NCBI GenBank assembly: GCA_034440635.1
Contig: JAOTON010001483.1
Location: 868,001-932,000, forward strand
Direction: 5' to 3'
DNA: 64,000 bases
From: Lepas anatifera
Lineage: Eukaryota; Arthropoda; Thecostraca; Lepadidae
Numbering within the stretch: the stretch's first letter is position 1; each line of letters starts with the position of its first letter. This document shows, one piece after another, positions 33,609 through 44,312 of the stretch. The translations under genes and the position numbers were made by a program. Under the pieces are notes generated by a model. The model made no database searches. It was not told the origin of the DNA and worked only from the letters and a program-made list of their open reading frames with translations.

Positions 33609-34623
33609 CGTGCCCTTGACTAACTCGGGCAGGTGCATGCTACTGGGTTTGTTGCGTCCATACAGAAGAGGTCGGGATTAATAGAGACGGATAGAGATCG
33701 ATAAGCGTGGTGATCAGTGGTGATAGATGAAAAGGCAATTATAAATTAACAGCGAGAAAAACCGATGGGTGACATCGGAGGTTTTAAGAAGCATTCACAA
33801 ATGTAATCGCAATTCAAATTGGCTAAGAAGAGTGACAGGGGGAAGGCTGGGAAAGATGGATGGTGCAAAAAAATTAGCGACGCATGTCCAGTTCAAGCAA
33901 AATCCATCTCAATATCACAATAGATAGGTAATATTAGAATATTATATTATATCATATTATATTAAATCATATTATATAATATCATATTATATTAAATATC
34001 GAATAAATATTGCGCTTCGTTATTCAGGCGACACATTAATGATCAATCCCAGCCTCACATGGACACAAACAGAGAAATCAGCCCGCCTTTAAACAACATC
34101 GTTATCACCCAGCGAGAAGTGTTGAACCAACTAAACTCACTCAATTTCAATAAATCCCTTAGGTCCCGACGGAATTCCCTTCGTATTTTGAAGCTAACGG
34201 CGATACTGATCTACAAACCACGTACCACTCTTTCCAACAAATCCCTTAATGAGGAGAAATGCCCATAATTGTGGAAACAAGCCACCATCCAGCCCATTAA
34301 AAAATCGTTCTCCCTCTGGCTTAAAAAATTACAGACCCATTCCGCTTGGTACCATTAGTCTGCTATTACCATATCATATGTGAACCTACAGGGACCGAAC
34401 GGCGTTAGTTGCGGCTGCGGAGCGAAGCCCTTTACTTTATTTTCGTTCAGAATTACACGTTAGAACGTGTTCTTCTAAATAGTCTTTGAAACCACTGGAA
34501 GGTCAATCATGATGTCATTAGCTGCATACAGTTAGTTGTGATGACAACCGTGTTTTTTTTAGTACACGTAACTAACACTGAAACACAAGGAGTACATTTT
34601 GACATAAATATGTCATATTGTTA
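33609..34623 (+). pseudogene. LINE fragment related to LINE1 ORF2, with AT microsatellite
   Basis: About 33885-33925 (TTCAAGCAAAATCCATCTCA) and 34056-34350 match LINE1 19115-19600. The frame at 34059-34268 reads NNIVITQREVLNQLNSLNF…LTAILIYKPRTTLSNKSL, corresponding to the segment just before the RT fingers in LINE1 (STVIVSEREVLKLINAI…AAVLIYEPLTALFNKSL), and breaks at 34266. An (ATATT)n-type run at 33930-34005 interrupts it. The remainder, 34370-34623, shows nothing recognisable. Confidence 0.65.
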
Positions 34624-34627
34624 TTAA

Positions 34628-35587
34628 CCCTCGCCCCGGTAGGTGGGGTGTTTGAACAACCCCTTCTAACTTGGCCCCTATGCGGGATAGCGAAAAAACG
34701 CGAATGCTGCTGGATAGCTCATACAAATTCATGAAGAAACTATCTTAGTCACTTTTGGGCTGAGTTCAATATTGAGGTCATGTCATGACAGGTCAAAGAA
34801 AGTGGCATTTTGGGTAAAGTTTTTGTGCTCTAGCGTCTGAGAGCTGAGTTAGAACCATTTTTTGGGCACCATTCGCTTTCTCTCGTCACGGCGAATCTAA
34901 TGATGTAGATTATGACCATACTAGGTCAAAACACAAAAATGACCTGACCCCAGGTCAGGTCAAGGTCACTTTTTAACCTAGCATAGTCGATATGCATATC
35001 AATCGACTTGCAATAGCAACCTGAACGCAATGACATCAAAATAAAAGCTGTTCATCATTTCATGCAAAGTTATTGACCTAAGTCTGAAAACTGCTTAAAT
35101 ACCCCCAGATGACCTCTCAGAGGTCACGGGTCAAAAATTGCAAAATGAACCTGGAAAGGGGCACAGGATACTACGATTTTGAGAATATGAAGGTATTCTC
35201 AGTTGTATCTACACAAATACAACCCAATATCTTTTATTCCATACATTTCCAATCCAGAGGTCATGGTCTGTACTTGACCTTAGGTCATCGATATTAAAAC
35301 CCCGGAATATATTTTTTAGCGCTTGGTGGGCCCATTATTTGGTATAAGTTTGAATTCGATGGATTCCCCATTTCTTACTTATGCCACCTTAAACATTTTT
35401 GAGATGAGGTCACTTGACCTGCACTAGTGACCTTACCTGAGATGACTTAACCTTAAAATTTTGCGGGAAGTTGCGGACTTGATCAAGGATAAGCTGTACC
35501 AAGTACGGCGGCGCTTGGCGCTGCCGTTTTTCTTGCCGCCGGAAAAAAAAACCGACGGGGCTTTCAAACGCCCCCACCGGGCGAGGG
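34628..35587. mobile_element. Family B TTAA element, best-preserved copy
   Basis: TTAA at 34624-34627 and 35588-35591. The left end is CCCTCGCCCCGGT and the right end inverted is CCCTCGCCCGGT, a one-base length difference. The 960-bp body carries the AGGTCA palindrome at 34940-34962 and a TACGGCGGCGC…GCCGCCGG hairpin next to the right end (about 35503-35547). No coding region. The TTAA at its right border is the one that begins the duplicated locus, and copy 1 of that locus (13902) has TTAAGATCTG with no element, a likely empty site. Confidence 0.85.
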
Positions 35588-35590
35588 TTA

Positions 35591-37200
35591 AGATCTGACC
35601 AACGGATCGGAAGAACGACTCCATCCCGTGGCGCAAATGAAGTTCACATATTAAATGTGAAACTTGAACCTTCTGTCCCTAGTCGTTCGAGAGCTCATGC
35701 ACAATAATGGCCTTCGAATTAACCAGCACGAACTTGTGAATCTTCAATGTTCCTTCTCTCGTGATTGCCTTATCGAAGCATTTTCTGAGCTCAGTAGCTA
35801 ATTTGAGTAGTTTTTGCTTCTGCACATACATTTCAACGATGGCAAGAACTTTACTCTTGTTATAGTTTATTAGCCATTACGATACAAGATTTAAGTTTCC
35901 GTTGTATTCTTATGGAAACATACCTTGGCCTCCGAGACCACAAAAATGACCTGAACGAAAAGTTGTATAACCATTTTTGGTAGAGATCGAGGGAAGCAAT
36001 GGAACACTGCTTTCCTTTTCCCTTCCAAGCATGGTTGCTAAGATCGTAGGGGGATGAGTACCCCCATGCTAGTAAAGGTGGCCTGGGACCTCATACCAGC
36101 GCGTGATAACAAGCACACTGGAGGGGAGCCTCGGAAGCCCTCACCTACTTTTTCAAGGTGGCGGGAGAACCCTTCGTGGCCAAAAATGCTAAATAGCTAC
36201 TTTTGAGAATATCCAATGGCACGTCGATTGGTCAAATTATCTTGAAAATCGGCCCCAATTTTGTAATTATAGACTTTCAAAGGTAAACGCTTTATTTTGA
36301 GATCGCTGCAATCGCGCGGTTGTACCAGTTTGCGTGCATCAAAGACCGACTGGCAAAGTTATAGCGGTATATGAAATGAGGTTATATGTCAAGTTCACCC
36401 AACATGAAGATCAAGCCCACAGTTCAACGCCATACCAGCATTCTCAAAGTCATTGGTACGGTGCTTCCGATCGCATGGCGTTACCCAGTATGACGCATAC
36501 CATGCTACGACGTCCAAGTTAAGATAACTCAATGCAATGGTCAAGGCACAGGTCAAAGCAAAATGTCATGGGTAAAGGTCAATCCTCATTTCCGTCCAAC
36601 GGTTGCTATGGTGCTAGCCATGGTGTAATTATAGGGAATATGTAATATTGTGACGTTATAGGTCAATGAACTTGAATGACTTAACCCCAAAAATTAAGTT
36701 TACATTTTTGGAACGTTCTCATTATGACCTTGGTCCGTTTTTAGTGCATTCTTAACTTTTTTACGCTTAATCACAGCATTTCCAGAAAAATCTCCAGCAC
36801 GGCTCATACATGACCCTTATGACCTCGTTTGAACTGGACGGTACTTACCTAGGTCAATCGAAATCGGTCATAGTACAGATTTCAATAGCTCCCACCCAGC
36901 CTCCAACCGGAATTTTTCTACGTCTCTTAATTTCCGAGCGCTCAGGGGGCCCACCAGTGCGCGTAAGTGTCAGACCCCTCTCCAGTGCGGGTGTTAAGAA
37001 ATGGGACATTAATTACAGTTTATTGTTTTAAATACATCCTTACCCTCATGCCCCACGAATCCCATCGTTGACACAAGTGTCAATGGTGGGATTTGTGGGA
37101 AGGTATTTTTCGTGACCAGAGACGTTTGATAGCCGCAACGACGGCGGGCCGCGCCGGCGAACGAACCTCACAAAAGTGGGGATCGGGACATTTGGGAACT
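35591..37200. repeat. Duplicated locus, copy 2 (partner 13905-15345)
   Basis: It aligns with copy 1 through left flank, family A element and right flank (CCTTACCCTCAT…CGTGACCAGAGACGTTTGAT…GGCGGGCCGCGC). Relative to copy 1 it has an extra segment at 35820-35971 and an inverted duplication of about 25 bp near 37062-37110 (GATTCGTGGG-type block on both strands). The coding-like minus-strand segment of copy 1 is present here but broken by a stop and by the extra segment. Confidence 0.8.
36110..36993. mobile_element. Family A TTAA element, copy 2
   Basis: The right end inverted is CACCCGCACTGGAGAGG and abuts TTAA (36994-36997). The left end is CAAGCACACTGGAGGGG after ATAA. It is 884 bp, in the same orientation and at the same position as the copy at 14266-15171, and non-coding. 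Confidence 0.78.
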
Positions 37201-37204
37201 CAGA

Positions 37205-37690
37205 ACTCGCGATTGGTTAAAGACTCCATTCTTTTTATTGCTGAATCTTATAGAGAAAAGTATAAAGAGTAATATGAGCCTCAAAAAGTTTAAAATAAGG
37301 CATAGGAAAACAATTTTTCATAGATTTTGAAAAAATGAAGAATGTATAATACATTCAAAATTTTATTTTTTGAGTTATATTTCGCATGAGCCAAAATTCG
37401 TAATTTATCCTTAAGAGACCTAGATCAAGTCTTCATGGTACTTTTAGAATCACACAGGTAAAATTTCGTATTTAAAAAAAACAAGTAAGTGAATATGATC
37501 AAAATGCTTGAGGCTGAAATTTCCAATCCGTAAGTCAAGGAGCAAAATGAATAGAAAAATAGTCATCAGCTTCATCAATAGCCCCCTCACAAAAACATAC
37601 ACCGAAATCTGAGATATGAGGGTGTTATCGACTTGTCGATCTGTCATGGAATGCCACCTATACGCCATGGACAAACTTTGACAGTGATGT
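37205..37690. repeat. Repeat E, copy 1
   Basis: It aligns over about 480 bp with 39238-39710, beginning at AGACTCCATTCTTTTTATT and running past ATCGACTTGTCGAT. It is AT-rich with no coding signal. It directly follows the duplicated locus and may be the continuation of the same ancestral unit. Confidence 0.75.
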
Positions 37691-37699
37691 CCAATTAAA

Positions 37700-39237
37700 G
37701 TAGGCATCTTAAATGATGCGTTTGATGATGATGCCTTTCTTTCGGTAATTACGCATATACATATTTATGTCTGAATTCGTATAGAGTTCATTTAATATAC
37801 CAAGGTAGCATCAATTTTCCCTGAATTTCTGTTTCTAGGTTGATCCCCGAACTGGAAAAAATCAAGAATGTTGGGAGATTTTGATTCAAAGAAATTTAAA
37901 ATTACCTGCGAGTTTGAACTGGTGGTCTGGGGGACAACAGACCTAAGAATCGTAAAAAAAGTCTGCAAAGAAAATAAGAGAAAATCGTGGAAATGGGATA
38001 GGTCAATGTCACCCTTGATTAACCCCCTCAATCCGCCATGCTCTGCAATACCCAGTAGCGCACCCAAGGAGAGGGCCAGCGGGCCCGGGCCCCCTTCCCC
38101 CAAACGCTTTGACTCCAAAGTGCCGGCCCTCGGCCATGTCTGGCGTGGCACTCGACGTGGGTTCTGGTAATAACTGACCGCTGGAGTCACCCATCAAGAG
38201 CAGAAATGAGGCTTGATCTGGCTTTTAGTTCCAGTTCTTCTTTCACCTTCCCGCCCCTGCTCACAGTGTGTAGCCCCTCCGGTGAATTATTCACTCAATA
38301 TGTGATTCAAACACAGGCCAGGTTTATAATAATTGTATCACCTTCAATAAGCGTTGGAAAAGGGGGCCAGGGGGCCTGGTCCCCGACTTTTCGGCCAAAA
38401 ATTTACTGATCTCAGTCAAAATGGGAGAAAACTGCAAATGCTTATAACCAGCCGCTGCGGAAGGCAGCGAGGAGCCCAAATTCAGACAGTTTTTTCCTGA
38501 CGTGGAAAGTTTTTGTCAGCATCAGGTTGGAGTTTAGCTGCCCCCCTTTTTGCGCGGTGGCGACGCTTATGACCCCTTCACTTGCGTTTTACACCATACG
38601 ACAAATATGTATTGCTTTTTACCTGATAAGTACCCTCTCTGGCCAATTTTTCCCCTGCAGTAGCCTGGCACGCCCTGTCAAACATGCCACCTCCCATCAG
38701 TCCCCCCCGCTTCGTCAGCCGGGCCCCCAAACGAAAATCCTTGGTGCACGCCTGGCAATATCCCAATTCTATAGACCTCAAGAGAGGCATAAAGAAACCC
38801 CGTCAGGTGGCATGTGATGCGAACATTTCAGGTGGCATGTGATGCGGACATTGCGTCCATTTTAGTTTGAATCTGCAGTTGTGGCACCCATGTATAACTG
38901 ACCTCAACTTGACCAAACAACATGTCTGAGGCGTTAGTTCCACCCCTCTTCAGCTGTCCCCGCCCAATGCCCGTCCACTCGCCCGGCTCAGCGCTACAGC
39001 GTACAGTGACTTCCAAACTAGTGGGTCGGCAGCGGAACGATACTTTCGCAACTGACTGTACATGGACGCAAAAACCATACTTTTAGCGTTACCGTTTCGT
39101 ACCAAAGCCCAGATTATCTCCAGGTTTGAAGAATCTGTGGAACTTGTTGGTGTGGCAATTTTTTCGATCTTTAAGCTGTCTTTGGCGAGGATGGCGACCC
39201 CACCATGGCGCTTTGGTAGTTTTATGAGCTCAGAGCT
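37700..39237. other. Gene-free stretch
   Basis: No gene is supported. A short tandem pair (CAGGTGGCATGTGATGCG twice) lies at 38805-38850. C/G-rich scraps at about 38060-38110 and 38355-38390 resemble GGGGCC-type transposon ends but have no pairing partner. Confidence 0.45.
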
Positions 39238-39710
39238 CGCTTTCTATTAAAGTCTCCATTCTTTTTATTACTGAATCTTATAGAGAAATGTATAAAGAGT
39301 AATGTGAGCCTCAAAAAGTTTAAAATAAGTCATAGGAAATAATTTTTTGATAGATTTTGAAAATTGAAGAATGTACAATGTATTTAAAATTTAGTTTTTC
39401 TAATTATATTTCTAATGAGCCAGAGTTCGTAATTCGTCCTTAAGATACCTAGATCAAGTTCTTATGGCATTTATAGAAGAATACAGGTAAAATTTCGTAT
39501 TTAAAAAAGACATGCAAGTGGAAATGGTCAAAATTCCTGAGGCTATAATTTTCAAACCGTAATTCAGGGAGGAAAATGAATACGAAAATCGTCATCAGCT
39601 CCATCAATAGGCCCCCTGACAAAATATACACCGAAATCTGCGACATGAGAGTGTTATCGACTTGTCGATTTGTCGTGGAATGCCCCAACTGTCAACTGAC
39701 CTCTAGACTG
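39238..39710. repeat. Repeat E, copy 2
   Basis: This is the second copy of the AT-rich repeat at 37205-37690, in the same orientation, with small indels. Its right end runs into the 19-bp minisatellite. Confidence 0.75.
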
Positions 39711-39711
39711 C

Positions 39712-39895
39712 CAGCTACCTCTAGACTGCCAACTGCCTCTAGACTGCCAACTGCCCTCTAGACTGCCAACTGCCCTCTAGACTGCCAACTGCCCTCTAGA
39801 CTGCCAACTGCCCTCTAGACTGCCAACTGCCCTCTAGACTGCCAACTGACAAATGCCCTCTAAACTGCTAACTGCCAACTACCCTCTAGACCAAC
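39712..39895. repeat. 19-bp minisatellite
   Basis: CTCTAGACTGCCAACTGCC is repeated about nine times, with slightly shorter units at both ends. No coding potential. Confidence 0.9.
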
Positions 39896-40370
39896 ACACA
39901 GTACAGAGGACACCCCCGAGACCAACTCTCTAAAGGCCTCCTGAAACTGATTCTTGGGGGCCAAGGACTGATGTTCAAGGGGCCCTTGAGACTGATTCTC
40001 AGGAAGCCCCGGAGACTGATTCTTGAGGGGCCCTTGATTCTTATTCTTGAGGGTCCTCTGAGACTGATTCTCGGGAAGTCCCTAGGGCTGATTATCGGGG
40101 TTTCCAGAGACTGATTCTTGGGGGCCCTGAGACTGACTCTCGGGGACCCATGAGACTGATTCTCGGGGACCCCTGAGACTGGTTCTCGAGGGACCCCTGA
40201 GACTGATTCTCGAGGGACCCTTAATACTGATTGCCGGGAAGCCCCTGAGACGGATTATCGGGGGCCCCTGAGACTGCCTCTCGGAGGCCCCTGAGATTGA
40301 TTCTCGGGAGTCCCTGAGACTGATTCTCGGGATCGCCTCGGACGCCCTTGGCTACGTCGCGTCACTGTGC
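39896..40370. repeat. GGGGCCC/GAGACTGATTCTC array, one transposon end
   Basis: Roughly 20 degenerate units of GAGACTGATTCTCGGG plus GGCCCCT, the same monomer type as at 28590-30850 and 51560-53060. It ends at 40345-40370 in TTGGCTACGTCGCGTCACTG, a version of the CCTTGGCTACGCCACTG right end. No matching left end is visible. Confidence 0.7.
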
Positions 40371-40539
40371 CAGCTGCCAGAATCTGGAGCTTAGCGCTGA
40401 ATTAAGTCTTGTCCTGGGGCCCACCAGTGAGTAAGAGTCGACTCATCAACAAGTTTAAACAAATAACGTACACACACTGTGCACCCCAGCGTTACGGACC
40501 AAATTTCTCGCATGTTGCGGTCGGGTCCTCTGCTGGCAG

Positions 40540-40758
40540 GAGCTGCTGTTGAACGGACTCGCCGGAGATCTGCGGGAGATGGGACTCCTTCCATACATCT
40601 ATGTCTCCACCCACGAACACGACCCGCATATAGGCGCCGAGGGCACGTTCAACCTCTCGGACGGCGAGTTCTACCACAAGTACGACTCATCCAAGTCCTT
40701 CAGATACTCGGGTGGCCGTTATCCGCCAGACGACTCGGGATGCAGCTCGTGCTGTTGA
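40540..40758 (+). CDS. Candidate terminal exon of an unrecognised host gene
   Basis: The frame from GAG at 40540 to TGA at 40756-40758 gives 72 residues, starting ELLLNGLAGDLREMGLLPYI, passing through THEHDPHIGAEGTFNLSDG and EFYHKYDSSKSFRYSGGRYP, and ending DSGCSSCC. It is preceded by TCCTCTGCTGGCAG, an acceptable 3' splice site that would make the exon phase 0. Third codon positions are overwhelmingly G or C, unlike the transposon remnants around it, and there are no breaks. The Cys-rich C-terminus could be lipid-modified. I do not recognise the family. No upstream exon could be assigned; it would lie to the left, beyond or between the repeats. It could also be a captured gene fragment. Confidence 0.5.
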   Translation, partial: ELLLNGLAGDLREMGLLPYIYVSTHEHDPHIGAEGTFNLSDGEFYHKYDSSKSFRYSGGRYPPDDSGCSSCC

Positions 40759-40759
40759 A

Positions 40760-41228
40760 TTTGTTTACGCGTTTGGATTCGGTTACGTAAGGTCGTATGT
40801 TATGAGCGTGTTTTGACAATATTAATTGAGGCCTTTTTAAGCTTGAAAACCGGTAATCTATGCCGAAAATATGCTTGATTGCTCAGACTGGCTCTGAGTT
40901 TTTTTTTGTCTTTTGCAGTGGTGGTAGGCTAATGCTTATTAGTGATGCCCAAAACTGATGGATTTCGCAGTGCTGGATTTTGCAATAATTTTATATTTTG
41001 CAAAATATTTTGCGCTAAATTTTATCGGAGAGGGTTAGAGTGGTCGATGAAATCTAGTTCATTTGTTTCTGGTAAGTTTACTCGGTCGCGAGGTCCAGTG
41101 ATAGATTGGTGTAAGTTTTGATATATTCGCATCGATCGATATTTTCCTTTGTAATAGCTCGAGACCTCTGGAATATGCATTTATCGAGGGAATGTTTGTA
41201 TTGTATCTGCAAGCTAGGCACAAACTCA
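40760..41228. other. Gene-free stretch after the candidate exon
   Basis: If the exon is real this would hold its 3' UTR. I do not see a convincing polyadenylation signal close to the stop. AT-rich sequence with no repeats recognised. Confidence 0.4.
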
Positions 41229-41374
41229 GTGGCGGATACAAGGAGAGTCCACCCGAAATGTCAGTGTCTATAGTAAATGCATAGCCAGAAGCTGTTAAAA
41301 GGCAATGGCCGGGGAGGCTCGAGCCCCTAGCCCTCCTCCCTTTCCCACGAAATGAAATCCTGGATTCGCCACTA
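41229..41374. mobile_element. CAGTGGCGGAT MITE, complete (146 bp)
   Basis: The ends are CAGTGGCGGATACAAGG and, inverted, TAGTGGCGAATCCAGG. The flanks are CACAAACT (41221-41228) and GACAAACT (41375-41382), an 8-bp duplication with one difference. Non-coding, hAT-like. Confidence 0.8.
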
Positions 41375-42121
41375 GACAAACTGTACCGTATTGCAGATTT
41401 GTTTGTATCCTACCTGTGGATTTTGGAAGTGGAATTCCATCATCAATTTAGGGGTAAATGCTGATGAGGAACGAATGGACTGACGCGACCTTGACATGGG
41501 GACATCTAACTGCTAGATCATCCCAGTATTTTCAATGATCTCACAACAAAAATGTATAAACAGGTGACGACATGCAAGCATTAACCCTTTCGTTCCTAGT
41601 GGTCGAGATCTCGACCACCAAAAAGACTTCAGGGCTAAGCTCGCCACATATTTCCAAATTCGGCAGAGTTCTCCAAACTCCGTTGTCAGACGAAAGATGG
41701 ACCAGGCTATCATCACAGCTGCAAAATTTTGTTCTGTCATGTTTAGGGGGAGGGGGGGCATATCAAATCCCGACATATCTAACGACAGCCTTTGTGGGAA
41801 ATGGCTACATTTGTTTCTCTCCGGCTATCAGACAAAGTTCATAATTATTTATTCATTTTTACTTGATGTGGTAGCCAGAGAGTCAGGCAGAACAACAGTA
41901 TTCATTGTTTTGCTAGGCCTTCACTTTATCGTGACTTAGAAACGAAACAGTTTTGGTGGTCGATTATTCGACCACTAGGAGGATATCCGTCAACTAGGTT
42001 CAGTCATAATTTGATTGGATATTCGGCAATTTTAGAGCCAAATGTGAGCAGGTATTGCAAAATCAGCCCGGTTTTGAACATTTTGACATAGGCAAACGTA
42101 GGGGGGTGCAAAAGGGACAGG

Positions 42122-42283
42122 CAGTGGTGGATACAAGGGGGCGGGGCTACGGGGGCTAAACCCCCATCTCGAAATTTCAGAGTACCTATGGTAAATACAT
42201 AGCCGGGGGCCGATAAGAGGCACTGGTAGGAGAGGTTCAAAACCCCAAGCCCCTCCAGCAATGAAATCCTGGAACCGCCACTG
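42122..42283. mobile_element. CAGTGGCGGAT MITE inside the piggyBac-like element
   Basis: The ends are CAGTGGTGGATACAAGG and, inverted, CAGTGGCGGTTCCAGG. The flanks GGGACAGG (42114-42121) and GAGGCAGG (42284-42291) agree at six of eight bases. Non-coding. Confidence 0.72.
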
Positions 42284-42720
42284 GAGGCAGGTGATCCGTC
42301 TCTCCCTCCGTCGAAATTCCGCCCACCTGAAACATCATCGGCGCACTTCTGAAAATTCGCTTTCCAACCCAACCCTCTTCCTAGGACAAGAGTACATGCT
42401 CCTCTGCGATAATATTTGGGTCGTGATGACGCCTCCTCTTCCTAGGTTCAGGGGCGTCGCCACGGATACGTCCCGAGGGGAACGGACTACGATTTTGCTA
42501 TGATCGGGGGAGAGGGGAGGGGTGGGAAGCGAACCCAAAACTCAAAGCTGTCTCGAAGGGCATTAGAGAGGCTGCAAACCAAGACTTTGCGTAAGCCCGT
42601 GCTTACAAAGGGCAAATAAGGTAAAAAATATGACTTGAGGCCCACAACTTGTGGGATGTCCCTTCCTGGCTTCCAATCTGAGGAGAGCCGTCCCCTCCCC
42701 CGGCAATCATCAAGTCTGCG

Positions 42721-43150
42721 ATGTGGAAGAACCGCTTTGAGTCGCAGTTCCTGCACTTCCAGGACAACACAAAGCGGGACATGAGTGACCGCTACTCCAA
42801 GCTATGTCCTCGGGCTGATCGCATCTATAAGAAATTGCTAGAACACTTCGTCCAACAACATCACCCTACCTGTAACATTCGGGTTCGAAGTTTTCTGCTT
42901 GAACCAGGTCAATGGATACATCGTGGCGTTTGATCTCTACCACAACGTATCGATCATCTCATCTGCTCTACTGTTTTCGGTTAAGGTTCGGTCGCCTCTG
43001 TTGACCGATACTCAAAGCAGGACCAAGGGTGAGCCCAACTGCAAAGGCTAAATTATGTTAACAATTCCGAGACAATGGGAGGCACAGATCAGCAGCATCA
43101 GCATGTCAACAGCTACCGCGCTTCAGTCAGAGGAAAGAAGTGGTGTTTTC
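42721..43150 (+). pseudogene. piggyBac-type transposase remnant
   Basis: Three pieces in changing frames are legible. From 42721: DRYSKLCPRADRIYKKLLEH, matching the D(R)YSK.RPL.D.INK segment that precedes the first catalytic Asp. At about 42902: NGYIVAFDLY, matching the GY…FD.Y strand. At about 43069: NSETMGGTD, then VNSYRASVRGKKWCFP, matching the N..MGGVD…YR…R.KKWWWP block near the third catalytic Asp. The first DDD region (SVDE in the family) is not readable, and sequence between the pieces is lost or scrambled. Such enzymes cut and paste DNA at TTAA. This copy is dead, but it shows the class was present in the genome. Confidence 0.72.
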
Positions 43151-44129
43151 CGACATGGGGGGAGGGAAGTTGGAGGTCAGGACCCCTTCCTCAACAAGCT
43201 GGTACATACATCATTTACAGCAGTCATGATGAGTTAGGTACTATTTGGTTTGCGAAGCTTCCTGTTATCTACGTGTGCTCGTGGCTTAGGCTGAAAACCA
43301 TATATTATGGATACCTCAATTACGTCTCCTCTACTCTACTCCTCGATTTTGGGTTTCTCATAGGTTTTGTATCCTACCCCTTACCCCATAGGTTTGCATT
43401 GTTGTGCCAGCGTTAACCCATCCGGGAACCCCTGGGTCGAGAGGAGATCTCCAGCCTTGGTTTCTGATCTTTGTGGTGGTGGTTTCCAATGAACCTCTAC
43501 CTGGGTCAGCTTACAGAGGCACCCAAGGGTGCAGGTAGACCTGCCACGAGCAAGCCTGGGGGACACAGAGAGCGCTTTTTGCACCAATTGGAATACAGAT
43601 ATGGCTCTGCGATCCCGATTTTGTGAGTTTAGTCCATAGTGGATGGAAGCTGCTGCGATATTTATTTCCAAAGTTGGAAATTTGGCCCGTTCCAAAGCAT
43701 ACTGGTCATGCCCTGTTTTAAATTGAGTAGCTGACAGGTGCAAATCAAGCATGGTCAGTCCTGTCGTCAGCACGTCCGCACATTTTATGATGCTTGCCAT
43801 TTATTTAAGGCTTAAGGATGAACTAAGCCGTCCCTGTATGCTTGTGGAATTATTTCAGTACCGTTAGAGAAGACCAGCACATGCAATCAATGGCATGTGG
43901 GCATACAAACCTAACTGACGGATATCCTCCTAGTGGTCGAGATCTCGACCACCTCAAAATTCCAAATTTTGGGAGGGAAGGGGGTCGGAGGTAAAAATGG
44001 GGAATGGCACTGTTAATGACTGACCAAAGCAAATATTTCTGTAACAGGAATTCAAAATCCTAGCAAAAAATTAATTCAGGAACGAAAGGGTTAAGAACTA
44101 CCATGTGCAGTGGACCAGCATTGGTTGAG

Positions 44130-44312
44130 AATTAGCTATCAGCTCAGTCGGCTGTCGCGCGCGTCCGCCTTGATCACGTGACCTTCGCTCTGAGTAAAAG
44201 GTCGCGGGATCGAGCCCGCCCAGAGGCCGGTTTAGCTGCCCCGACCTAGCCCCAGTCTTTCCCCTTCGACGCTGCATAATCTTGCAATTGGTGCGTCGGT
44301 AGATCCCAAACA
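44130..44312 (+). repeat. tRNA-derived SINE, copy 1
   Basis: A tRNA-like head has AGCTCAGTCGG (A-box-like, about 44141-44151) and GGGATCGAGCCC (B-box-like, about 44205-44216). The tail shares TTGGTGCGTCG and TAGA(A/T)CCCAA with 45433-45455. The tRNA cloverleaf is not intact. Confidence 0.6.

Larger units (their letters stand above)
41585..44090. mobile_element. Decayed piggyBac-like transposon
   Basis: TTAA at 41581-41584 and 44091-44094 flanks a 2.5-kb segment whose two ends are the same 13 bp, CCCTTTCGTTCCT, in inverted orientation. Subterminal inverted copies of a 38-bp block lie at 41955-41992 and 43916-43953, both reading GACGGATATCCTCCTAGTGG on one strand. The palindrome GTGGTCGAGATCTCGACCAC occurs at 41599-41618 and 43933-43952. 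Transposase remnants occupy 42721-43150, and a CAGTGGCGGAT MITE sits at 42122-42283. TTAA duplication, CCC-starting ends, about 2.5 kb length and transposase similarity all point to piggyBac. Confidence 0.78.
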
